Shown here piece after piece: positions 1-11,000 of a stretch of DNA of 31,344 nucleotides (its first letter is position 1; every line of letters begins with the position of its first letter). Source of the DNA: Condylostoma magnum (Eukaryota > Ciliophora > Heterotrichea > Heterotrichida > Condylostomatidae). Made by a program: the position numbers and the translations under genes. The notes beneath the pieces are model-generated. The model was given only the letters and a program-made list of their open reading frames with translations. It made no database searches and was not told the origin of the DNA. Location: contig CAKKTI010000251.1 of the NCBI GenBank assembly GCA_920105805.1, positions 1-31,344 on the forward strand. The letters run 5' to 3'.

Positions 1-150
1 AATTTGCTCTTAAATTTAATGGGATTATGTCTAGATTAATTAGCCCAAGATAGCTAGATTGGGTTGGGGGAATGGTTAAAGCGGAAAGCATGGAGAAAGA
101 CCTTCAAAGGGAAAATTCGTCCTTTTTGTAATACAATCATTAGTCGGTGA
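1..150 (+). CDS. 3' end of an unidentified gene (partial)
   Basis: Reading frame 1 is open from the window edge and closes at TGA 148-150, giving 49 residues. In-frame TAA and TAG codons are read as Gln. The C-terminal part is strongly basic and Trp-rich (EWLKRKAWRKTFKGKIRPF), unlike a random translation of the AT-rich DNA that follows, and base composition drops sharply after the TGA. No family is recognised. The start lies outside the window. It is on the same strand as the PH-domain gene downstream, separated by about 445 bases. Confidence 0.6.
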
Positions 151-595
151 ATTTACATCCATTGTTTTAATTTATATACACGTAGGAAAATTTTAATTTA
201 GAAGTATAAAAAATCACTGAAATTTATTCGATTTTAAGGCTTGAAATTAGAATAGAGACAAATTTAAAGATTTTGAATTCTTTTTATATGCAAGTACTTT
301 ATGTTTTGTAAGAAATTTCTAATTTTAATGCTGTATGGTATTTACTTAGAAATAATGAATTGTTATTTTGCTTTAAACAGTAGCGAATACTTTTAAGCTT
401 CGTGAAATTTTAGTTACATTTTCCAATTTCCTAAATTATATAATGATAGATAGTTGCATATAGTCTTCACGGCATATAGCGAGACTTTTATCATACATAG
501 CTCCTACCTCTTTCAATATAAAACACATTATTAATTGAATATAAGCTAACGCAAATTCCTACATTTGGGGTATAATCAGAGTTTAATTACAAAAA
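151..595. other. AT-rich intergenic region
   Basis: About 445 bases between the TGA of the partial upstream gene and the ATG of the PH-domain gene. It is AT-rich with no coherent reading frame, tRNA-like cloverleaf or repeat that I can see. It presumably holds the promoter of the PH-domain gene; the last bases before the ATG are A-rich (ATTACAAAAAATGG), as at other starts in the window. Confidence 0.6.
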
Positions 596-1819
596 ATGGA
601 AGAAGAGGAAGAAAAATTTACAATAACAGTTCAACACAACAATGAATCCTTTGTAGTATCCTGGTATTCCTACCTCGACTAATAAGACGTAAAAGAAGCA
701 ATAGCATGTGCATGTGATTGCATAGTTGACGATAATTTCCAATTATTCGACTCGAATGGCCTTCCAATCCATATTTCAAACGTGTAGTAGAATGAAATAT
801 ACCAAATTCGATAGTCAAATGATCCGGGGTAGGACTATGGAGCTGCTATAGGCGACAGATGAAGAAGAGTCAATGTGATGATTGAGCCCTTGAGACATAC
901 AGAGGCTGTAAAGGGTATTGAAATGATGCTCAAGGGCAGTAATATACTAAAACACACTAGAAACGGCCCCCCGCATATAAGACTGCTTTAATTAACCCCA
1001 GACTACAAATTTCTAGTATGATTCACAGCTTCAAAAAATCACTCAGAAACCTCAGTTAACCTAGAAGACATCGAAGAGATCCAAATAGGTCAGAAATCAA
1101 AGGTATTCTTGAAATATCCTTTGTAAATGCTGGAACATCTATCGTTTTCTATATATTACGGCAGGAAAACCTTAGATTTAACTTGTAAAAATGAGTAAGA
1201 GTTTGATTTATGGGTTGCTGGGTGTAAAGCCCTCTTATTCCACCATAAAAACATAACTATAAGCAAGAATATACTATTAAATCATTCTAAGCGGTTTATG
1301 TAAAAGTTGAACTAAAACAGGCCAAATGATGCCACTCCGGCTCTCATGCAAGAAACTTAGTCTAAAACATTGGATGAGTGTATAATTAGAAAGCCTTTGC
1401 CCCGAGACTAGATTATTCTCAAAGTATAAAGGGCTAAGTCTAGAATTGAGGAGCTTAATAAAAGATCCTAAGAGCTTCCTGATCTAACTACTACTCTAAT
1501 GCAAAATTCTAACTAAAAGGAGGCATACGGAGGAGAATACGCTGAAATTTGCCTAGATGAGGAAGAGGAGGAGTTACAATCTACTTAATAATAGCAACTT
1601 GATAATTTATTAGAAAGCTGCACATATCAGCTGTATTAGATTGAGGATAATATGCCAAGTTTACAAGAGGAAAATCAGACTTAATTTGAGAATCAAGTTT
1701 GGAGACTGGAAATTGATATTGAAAATGCGTTTGATATAGTGTCAAGAATTGAAAACTTAGGAGAGAGGAATTGGACGGGCAGGTTGAAGAATTGGTTTAA
1801 ATCTAAATTAAATCTTTGA
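596..1819 (+). CDS. PH-domain protein with N-terminal beta-grasp-like region
   Basis: One frame of 407 codons from ATG 596 to TGA 1817-1819. Residues about 1-60 (acidic start, then FTITVQHN and later FQLFDSNGLPIHIS) look like a ubiquitin-like beta-grasp fold; this part is inference. Residues about 103-216 match the PH domain subtype of plant PLC/PRAF proteins: GIEMMLKGSNILKH, a short Arg/Gly/Pro turn, LTPDYKFLVWF, IEEIQIGQ, LSFSIYYGRKTLDLTC and EFDLWVAGCKALL with the C-terminal helix Trp. Such domains bind phosphoinositides or proteins at membranes. The Trp in FLVWF (codon 142) is an in-frame TGA at 1019-1021, a family-conserved Trp; another TGA is codon 89. The rest is acidic and coiled-coil-like with Gln runs written as TAA and TAG. 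The gene converges on the exchanger gene, with under 90 bases between stops. Confidence 0.85.
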
Positions 1820-1905
1820 AAAGTTAAATTTGTTTCCTTATATATTAAATCAGCATTGCAAGTGCTTAAGCTATAAACCAAACACAATATATCTTAACAA
1901 ACTTA

Positions 1906-3487
1906 CTAAACAAAATAAATCAACAAAGTAAATATAAAAGCCACATACACTCCAATCAACCCTAGTCCAAATCTAGCCTAAAACACCCCTTTAGTTTTGG
2001 TGATAACAGCAATAGCAACAATCAAACTAATCATAATCCAAACATTTGCAATTAGAGATGCAGGACTTTCAATCAACGAAAACTCAGCACTTTCATTAAA
2101 AGTTGTAAGACATAAAGCTATTCCCAGCCCCATCAAAATATTAAACAAGGGCCCAGCATAACAGGCCGTCAGTGCGGTTGTCCCCATTCCTAGTTTTGCT
2201 ATGGCCAAATCTGCCCACATATCCCCAGAACTGTTGCTCCAGGACAACAAGGTCATTCCTAGCAATGCCGATGGAATATTCAGAACTTTTCCCGTCAAGC
2301 CTAATAAGTCTACCATTATATCACAAAGTGTCATTATTCAGAGGATTGATGTCAGGAATGAAATAATTGTAAGAATAAAGTTATAGGTAGGAGGCCTACT
2401 CACCTTAGTTGTACACCAAATAAAGATTGAGGCGGATATTGATATTAAAATTCCAATTACAATCACCGTTGTGTTGAAAAATTAAAACACTATTATTAGC
2501 AACTAAGTACTGAATATAGGGAAAAGATAGCAGTAGTCCTTGTTCCAGTTTTCCTCATCGAAGTACGGAATTGTCAGTCTTTGTATTAGTTTTATAGGAA
2601 AGAAGACAACACTTGCTACTTTCTCAGCTATTGAAAGCTCCTAGAACTCCATTCTTTGCTTATTTAAGTTAGATCGCAGTTTTACCAAACTCCATTGAAA
2701 TTTGGACTTGAAAGAATGAGGAGTTGATTTCCTATGACTTATTGAGCTTGTGGTATTTGGAAAATAAGAATCAAATTTAATAAAATCGTGGACAATATCT
2801 TCCTCTGTTAAGTCAGTTTTCTGTACAATAGGCATCTCTAGTTAATTATCTTCCTCCTCAACCTCTTTATCTTCTTACAATAACACTATAATTACATAAG
2901 TTAAGTAAACTGCAGGGAAAACCAAAGCCATTCAGAAGTTTATACTGCCTAGATTACCGTATATAAAGATAATAAAGGTAATAAATAGTAAAAATATTGC
3001 ATCTCTATAAAACTTTCCAATCTCCAGCTCATTATTAGGCGCAATGAAGCAAATTCCAGATACAACGCAGCTTGTAGTAAATAAAGCCGAGCCTAATAAG
3101 GCTCCTATTGCTAGATACAGGTTAAGCTTCTACGCAGCAAGAATTGAAGAGAACACATCAGGTGCTCCATTTCCAAACGCTAGCAAAGTAACACCGTGAT
3201 TAGTTAAGTAAATACATGTATATAGAAACGGATATTGATAAAGTAGGCGATAGCTTTAACTTGTTTGAAATTGCAGATAATGATTAAGAAAAGTATTCAT
3301 CAGCTATTGACCCAAGAGTATATACTACTAAAAAGAATATAAAAATCTGTATGTATATTACAAGAACTGGCCAACTCCATAATGACTGATTCATAGTACA
3401 GAAATAAAAAGTAAATACTCACGAGCAATTATCCTATGCATATTAACATTAATCTTCCACACTTTGTATATCTTCACACTCAGACAT
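1906..3487 (-). CDS. NCLX/CCX-type cation (Na+ or Li+/Ca2+) exchanger
   Basis: Member of the Ca2+/cation antiporter superfamily, closest to the mitochondrial NCLX (SLC8B1) group. The N-terminal part reads LWSWPVLVIYIQIF, then SQSLSAISNKLKLSPTLS; after a 40-nt intron (3196-3235) it continues GVTLLAFGNGAPDVFSS, the alpha-1 repeat. A charged cytoplasmic loop follows, then RPPTYN and the alpha-2 repeat LLSWSNSSGDMWADLAIAKL with TACYAGPLFNILMGLGIAL. Multiple hydrophobic helices are present. TGA encodes Trp in SILWIM (2338-2340), matching the family Trp, and in INFWMAL (2932-2934). ATG 3487 gives 513 residues and keeps a Cys-rich segment seen near the NCLX N-terminus, but lies only 8 bases after the PP2A TGA. 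ATG 3394 (482 residues) is the alternative. The frame has no TGA for at least 70 codons past the homologous end, so I place the stop at the tandem TAG TAA (1908-1903). Confidence 0.85.
3196..3235 (-). other. Putative U12-type AT-AC intron, 40 nt
   Basis: The exchanger frame shifts between LKLSPTLS and GVTLLAFGNGAPD. Removing exactly 40 nt restores an uninterrupted, family-like sequence. The removed segment begins ATATCCGTTT (U12 5' splice consensus ATATCCTT) and ends TACTTAACTAATCAC. It contains TTACTTAAC, one mismatch from the U12 branch consensus TTCCTTAAC, about 8 nt before the terminal AC. No GT-AG pair in this stretch gives the conserved protein. The length is not a multiple of three, so retention would destroy the protein. 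Confidence 0.65.
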
Positions 3488-3501
3488 TTTATTTATCAAA
3501 A

Positions 3502-4443
3502 CTATAAGAAATAATCAGGCAACCTTCTACTTATCATGCTTTCTTGCGACCTTGGAGCAGGATCATACTAAATAAAAGTATAGTGTAACTTTTCATCAAT
3601 ATCCAAAATAGCAGCTTGATTTCCACATCTATAGCAATAATTAGGGGCTGAGAATATAGTTACAACGTTTCTATCATGACACCAATTATACCCTTCCATG
3701 ACTAGCTAATGTGCTCTACATACAAGTGTAAGATTATTAGTGTGATTAAATCTCTCAGAAACATCCTACCCAAACAGGTGTCCAGCTCCCCTTGGGGACA
3801 TTTGCCACCCTGCTTTTCCATCCGGGTCAGATCACATTAGATCCTAAGTGCACTCTAGAATATCAACATCTTAAAATCTATCCAGCTTTCTAATTTCATC
3901 AATTTAAGATATAGAAGGGGAAAGGCCGCCATGTACACAAAAAATTTGATTCTCTACTACTGCCCCGAGAGGTAAGTAGTCAAACAGATCGTTAAATTTA
4001 ACCCATAAGTCTGAACTTCCGTACTTACGACTGCATTCGTCATAGAAGCCGTAAGTATGGGAAACTTTGCGACTTTCATGGTTGCCTCTAGTCAGAATTA
4101 TGCGGTTTGGGTATCTCAGTTTGAGGCAAAGCAAGAGGACTATGGACTCAATGGAGTAATACCCCCTATCTACGTAATCTCCTATGAATAAATAGTTAAC
4201 GTTAGGAAGGTATCCTCCTATTCGGAAGAGTTCTACTAAATCGTAGTATTAACCGTGAATGTCTCCAACTGCTGTTACTGGGGATTTTACAAATTAAACA
4301 TTATCCTCATCTTTTAGTATTTCTTTAGATTTTTCTATCAAATCAATTATTTGATTTTCTTAAAGGGTGTCGTGGTTCATTAATTGTTCTATTATTGTTT
4401 CTAGGTCTTCGATATTATTAAAATTCAGTAAGTGTTTACTCAT
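3502..4443 (-). CDS. Serine/threonine protein phosphatase 2A catalytic subunit
   Basis: Complete PPP-family phosphatase, 313 residues from ATG 4443 (PP2Ac is usually about 309). The metal and catalytic motifs are all present: GDIHG (60-64), GDYVDRG (88-94), GNHE (120-123), [19 protein letters not shown] and [10 protein letters not shown]. The C-terminus RRLPDYFL matches the TPDYFL tail of PP2A, whose last Leu is carboxymethylated to control holoenzyme assembly. The Gln of GDIHGQ is TAA (4249-4251), the Gln of RAHQ is TAG (3706-3708) and the Trp of MWSDPD is TGA (3832-3834); these fix the genetic code. A TAG directly follows the terminal Leu (3502-3504) and a TGA lies one codon later (3496-3498). 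The conserved tail argues for the TAG; otherwise the protein ends LQF. No intron. The exchanger gene begins immediately downstream on the same strand. Confidence 0.95.
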
Positions 4444-5024
4444 ATTTTTAGATGATTGATTATTATCTATTATTTTAATCAAGTAAATGCAGCTTTAGTA
4501 TTTTAGACTTGGTTAGTATATTTTGATCTTTCAAATTGTTGTAATAAACTAATCACCTAAAGAATTGTTGCTGTATATTTTCTTATTTGAAATGTTATAT
4601 AATTATTCACATGGATTTAGAAGCAAACTTTTCCTTATAGAATGTACTAAAAATTGTATATTTAACAATAAGGAATTTCAAAACTAATTGAGTATATTTT
4701 AATCATAAACAAAAGACCCTTTGGAAAGAATAAGCAAATAGTAACTTATACCAGCATTGATAATACTTAAGCTATACGAAAAATGTATTTTAACTATAAA
4801 ACTGTAATTTATTTAGATTATCCAATAATGTTATAATTAGAACTAAGTATTACGCTTGCTAACAAAAATAAATTTCTATCTATACAAATTGATACAATTT
4901 GTTACTATGATTTATAATTAATAAAGATCTCTAAACATAATAACTTCTAGGATAATATTGGCAAGTGAATTATAAGTAGTATTGAGGCAAAAACGGAAAT
5001 AGGTAAATTGATTTAATAAAATTA
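4444..5024. other. AT-rich intergenic region
   Basis: About 580 bases between the PP2A start and the 3' end of the giant receptor-like gene, both on the minus strand. Very AT-rich. I see no convincing frame, only short ones of under 30 codons, and no RNA gene. It must include the PP2A promoter and the terminator of the giant gene. Confidence 0.6.
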
Positions 5025-8000
5025 TCACTATTCTTAATATTTTCTATTATTTCTCATTATATGTCCACCTGCAAGAAATAAAGCTCTTTCAGTTGAATGT
5101 GGACGGGATGTCTTGCTCTCTGGTGTTGCACTTATTCTTCGTGTATTTACCGGGGGTCTATTAGTGTATCTATTCTAGGAGAAATTATACCTAGTTCTTG
5201 TGAAGTACTCTTAATCATTGTCTGAGTCATATACTAAATCTAGTAAAGGATTCGGCGTGCCCTCATTTATCTCAGATCCACTGTATTTCCAGTTAGTAAT
5301 GGTTCTTTACTCCTTTTCTACTTTGTTTATTATAAAAGCTAAATCATCTAGTCTATTATCAGTAATCTCACTTTCACTTTCTTAGAGTTGCAAAGGTTCT
5401 ATTTCAAATTTGTCTGCTTTTGGAGGTTTTGGTGGTTTTTTCTGCAAGTTGTAATTGATACTGCTTAAATCACTTATTAATAAAGAATGATTTATAGGTC
5501 TATTCACTTTGGCTTCTAAATCAATTATTTTGGCACCTTTGAAATCCCTTCTTACTCTTACTCTTTTCTTATTTTTCTTATTGGTCAACGTAGCATAATG
5601 CACATCTTCCTTATCTACTTAAGCAGAGGGAATATCATAGTCATTTTTATCAATTGGAGGAATACCAGGGATGATTTGTCCTTGTTTGTCCACTATTCTA
5701 GATTAATGGAAACTTTTCCTTATCTTCATATCTTTTCCTGTTTCTTTATGAGTTGCGATTATTACCTCAGGGTCATTTAAATCTACGTAAGCGTTTAATA
5801 GCTCAAAGTCATTTTCATTTCTTACATTAGTACCTATTATACCATTAGGCTTTCTGCTTTATTTGTTTAAAATTTTAGCATTGTTAAACTCTCTTTAAAC
5901 CCTGAGTTTTTCCCCTTAATATGTACTCAATGTAGCTAATCTTACATCTTTTTCATCGATGATAGTTTTACTTAAGTCATACTTATCTGTACTTTTTATA
6001 GGTGGCATTAGTTCTATTACTTTATTCTCTAGATCAACTATTCTGGCCCCTTTGAATCCTTTTCTCAATTGATATCTTCTCCCAGATTATCTTGTAGGTG
6101 CTGATATAACCCTGCAGTCTTATTAATCTGGGATGGCTCTGTTAAAGTCGAATTTATTTATGTTTTTCACTCTTTAAAATTCCGGCTTGTTTTCACGCTC
6201 TGTATAAGCAACAACTTCAACTTCCTCTACGTGTTCTTTTGGCATTTCATCAAATTATTGAAAATTAGGTCTTTTTATCATATTTTTGAGTTAAGTTGAT
6301 TAGTTTGTGAATTCACCTGACTTACTTTCTTTATCCTTAATAAAAGTGGAATCATCTAGTAAAATGTCAGAATTATCTAGATTTTTATTCATTATTAACT
6401 TTGAAGGGGAGAGCTCTTTTTCTTATGATAGAATTGATCTTTACTATAGCATTAATTATCCTGATTCTTCCCTTTTATTCAACTTTGGAGTTACTTACAA
6501 GGTTTTCTTTTACTCATCTAATTAGACTTTATGTATTTCATCTATCGGTACATATAGTTCTCTTACAATTACTTTATCCATTGCTCTTATATCGCATATC
6601 AACAATATTACTAGTATAAATGAAATAAACAAGGCATCAGCCGCATACATTCATGTAATATTAGATCACTCAAAATAGTATAAAAGCAAACTAAGTGCGG
6701 TTATTATAGGCAAAAAGGTTAAAAATATACTCACTCAGCTTAGAATTACCAAAGGTCTGAATATGTTATAAAACTTACTAAAATTAGCTTTAAATACTGC
6801 CTAATTGCACAAACCACAGAATATTATCCGTATAAAATGAAATATGATTAAAGCTGATACTATTCCTATCACCACTGATCCCCAGGAATGCTCCTTTCTC
6901 CACTACTTATAAAGCTTGTCTTTCATATTTACTCTTAAAATAAACAGAGTAATAAATACAAAATTGCATATAACAGCTACACCAATTCCAAAAAGTATAA
7001 GTAATAGTGCAATATCCTGTATTTCTCCTTATGTAGGATCAACAACTAAAAGTCTCCTAAATCCTTCATCGTTTCCTCCTTAAGTTATTAATAATCATAA
7101 GCCAACAAAGCATCAGGATAGGAATGCTATAATTCCTCATATAGCGATTAAAGACTGCAAAAAATTAACACCTACAGCAATCTTGGATACCAGAACAATA
7201 ACAAATGTAACTATTCCTCCACCAATAAAGGGGAAAGGTATAGTGCCTGTATCTAACTCATTATCATTACTAATAAAGGAATCTTAATTTGGGCAATCCA
7301 CTTCTTCACAATTAACACAAGCATTGCCTTATTACTAAAATCCCTCAGGACATGAATCAATACAAATTCCATCGTATAAGATTAATAAGCCATTACAACT
7401 AGTACAATTCTAAGGAGTTTCCTCACATGTTAAACAGTTAGTATCACACTCCTTGCATAATTAATCAACTGAAACAGTGCTTTTAGGGCATTATTCAAAA
7501 CACTCTCCTTAATGCAGAAATAGCTCCTAGTTTTAACATGCTGTGCATTTATTAATATCATTCTCACATGTTAGGCATTCGTTATTACACTTGATACAAT
7601 CATTATCAGAATTAATAGTTCTAGTGTAGCCAGGTCTACAGTCCCCACAAGTCTCAAAATCTACAGTACAGTTAAGACATGCTTGCTTACATATTCCGCA
7701 TACTCCTTTGATTTCAACTTACCCTTCAAGGCATTCAGTACAGTTATCAGGAGTAGCTTGGCATTCTAAGCAATTACTAGAGCACTGCTCGCATTAGAAG
7801 TCTTTAACAAAATATCCACTATTGCAACTTGTACATCTATCGGACTACCCTTCGCATGTTTTACAATCTGGAGAGCAAGATACACATATTCCTTCTTCTA
7901 AAAACATTCCTTGGTCACAAGAAGTACAGTTTCCTTAGTTTTCTGTACAAGTTAGGCAGTTATTGGAGCAAGGTTGGCACTCAGAGCCTAAAAGAACGGA

Positions 8001-11000
8001 GCCTGGTCCACAAGCTGTGCATGTATATGAATTTCCAATACAAGTCAAACAGTCTTAGTAACATTCAAGGCATTTCACCCCTGATAAGTAAAAACCCTCT
8101 TCACATGAAGCACATTTAGTTATGGAATCTTCGCACGTTTTACAAGGATATTCACAATTAAGACACTGATTATCCTTCAATATCAGATCTCCTATGCACT
8201 CCATACAATAATTAACATCTCCCAAACACTATGTGCAAGGTAACTAGCAACTAATACATATTTCATTAGAATCATCAGTAACAGTCATTCCATCAGGACA
8301 CTCAGGAATAGCTTAGCACTGATTAATCCCATTCAACACCTCTCCAAACTTGCAATCACTGCATCTATCCATCATTCCTTCACATTCCAAGCAATTTTAA
8401 CTACACTACGAGCATTTTTCAGGACTTTCTCCCAAAGGAGCAAATCCAGTGGGACATGTTTACATGCATGAATTCTCAAATAAAAATCCACTTGTGCACG
8501 AAGTGCACCTAGTCGTTTCTCCTAAACAATTCTCACAATTTCCCTCACAATCTAAGCATTGTCCAGCTGAGCCCGAAGTAGTTGTCTGCCCGTTAACACA
8601 CTCTTAAATACAACTCCCCCGACTGAGTAGGGCTCCTTCAGGACACGATATGCAGTTATCTACAGCATCAGCACATGTCTCACAGTTAGGATTGCAAGGC
8701 TGACACACTTACTATACAGCTACAGTTGATTAGCCTGGACAGGTGTTAACACATACATCATCTAGTAAAAATGTGCCTGATGGACAAGATGTACAAGAAG
8801 TAGCCTAGGATTGGCAAGTTTCACAGGATCCATCGCATTATGAACAAATGATTCCTTCTCGAAAGGAGCCAGGAGGACAGGTTTTGTAGCATGAGCCTTG
8901 GTATAGGAGTAATTGAACATTGTCACTGTCGTTTGAGGATTAACAAGAAGTACAGAATCCTAGAGAAGTGCAGTTGTTGCAAGGATACGCACAGTCAAGG
9001 CAGTCTAGACCTAGTCTGTATTGCCCCGGAGAGCAGTCTGTTAACGTGCAGTTGCCGTTATCGTAGTTGCATGGTCTAAAATTGCAGTATATATCACAAT
9101 TAGAGTTACCAAGTAGTTATTAAGTGCAGTTTTCCGCACAAAGGGCCTCGCATATTCCTAAACGCGTTTCATATCCACTGGGGCACTGTGTAAGACATTA
9201 ATTGTTATACAAGCTAGTAGACTCTTAGCAAAGTGTGCAGGTATTGATATCATCTGAACACTCAACACAAGGATTCTAGCATGGCTCACATATTCCAGCT
9301 TTAGCTACTGTAATTTTAGCAGGACATTCATCCAAGCATGAAGAATTATACTAAAATTTACCCTGTGGGCAAGAAGTACAGTTATTAATTGAGTTTTCAC
9401 AGTCCTAGCATACATCTGAACACTTAGTACATATTTTAGGCGAGTTGGTAGTAGTAGTATAGCCTTAAGGACACTCAGTGACGCAATCCCCATTGTACAA
9501 TACCTAATCACTACTACACTGTATACAATTATCAAAACTATTTTCACATTTTACACAATTATTACTGCATTCTTAACAAATCACTCCATTAGGCACAGTT
9601 ATGCCCACCTAACACTCATCTAAACAGCTTCCGTTATATAAATATTATCCATTATTACACTCAACGCACGTGCTAGCATCTACAGCACAATTCAAGCAAT
9701 CAATATCGCAATCATTGCAATAAATCCCAACTTAAAGTGTCTTTTCAGGACATTCACTGTAACAAAAGTCATTATAAAGCAGCATCGTCTTCCCAGCATC
9801 TGCCCCAACTACTTAAAAGCTGCAAGAAGTGCAATTTTTAGGCCCAGTGCAAGCCAGACAAGGTCATTCACAGTCCTTGCATTGATCACCATCATAAAAC
9901 TGTCCAACAGGGCACTATCCTGAGTGGGCACATAGCTGATTATCAGTATTACACGCATTGTTATTGCAAATTTCATCACATACACTATTATTAAGTAAAG
10001 AGTCATCACATCCAGGCGCACACTCGGAAGCAGGAGGTATTATACTACACTCTCCATTACTATTGCTCTAATATCCTTAGGGACACCCCTCAAGGCACAG
10101 ACTATTAAACTTAAATTTAGTACTTTCACATGTACTACATTCCAGCTCACTAGTACACGTTACACATCCATTACTACAATCAACACATTACGAGCCACTG
10201 GGATAGGTAGCATCTGGGCACTATGAATAGCAAGTACTCTTATATAAATACTCATTTTCACTGCAACTTGTACATGAATTTATGTTGTCTTGGCAAGTTA
10301 GACAATTCTCTATACATTTTTTGCACTCGTTTTGAGTTTAAGCTGTAAGTGTATATCCTGCAGGGCATTTTGACCTGCATTGATTCTAGAAAAGCACTTT
10401 TTCACTATCGCAGGCTGTGCAGTTGTCAAATTCAGATTCACAGTTTAAGCAATTTATGGAACAGTCTATACACTAATTAGCCTATATTATTGTTGTGTCA
10501 GAAGGGCAAGAGTTGATACACTGATTATTATAGAGAAAGAGGGAGTCAGGGCAAGATAAGCAGTTAGAAGAAGTTCCAGAGCATGTTGCACATCTTGAGT
10601 CACAAGTTGAGCAAAATATACCGTCTTGATAGGTACCGTCTGGGCAGTTATCATAGCAAAAATTGTTATAGAATAGCATTATACTTCCAGTAATGTTTGA
10701 ATCTATGCAACCTATACATGATGTAGCGCTATTACATGTATTGCATGGCTCTTAACACTCAAAACAATCTGAGCCTATTTTAAACTAACCATCTCCACAC
10801 AATGTTGGCCCTTATACACACTTTCCATTATCATTATTACAAGCTGCAACGTTACAAACTTACTCACAAGTCTAATTTTCCAAAAGTAGATCATTGCATC
10901 CTTCATTACACTCAGTATATTCCATTTCTATACAAATTCCACCAATAGGGTACCATCCATTAGGGCATTCTGTATAACAATAATTATTATACAGATACAT

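Noticed and set aside
1693-1887. Minus-strand 64-codon ORF next to the exchanger 3' end
   Set aside because: It is the exchanger frame read past TAG TAA into the antisense of the PH-domain gene; composition is not protein-like and homology ends upstream.
1893-1906. A 14-nt GT-AG intron at the exchanger 3' end leading to TGA 1850-1852
   Set aside because: It would restore a TGA stop in frame, but the extra residues have no support and the tandem TAG TAA sits where the family ends. Kept only as an alternative.
2360-2403. GTGAGT at 2403 (minus) as an intron donor in the exchanger
   Set aside because: Reading straight through gives TTKVSRPPTYN, which matches the family; no intron is needed.
4444-5024. 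tRNA or other small RNA gene in the intergenic AT-rich DNA
   Set aside because: No B-box-like GGTTCGAATC element or cloverleaf pairing seen here or in 151-595 and 28600-29160.
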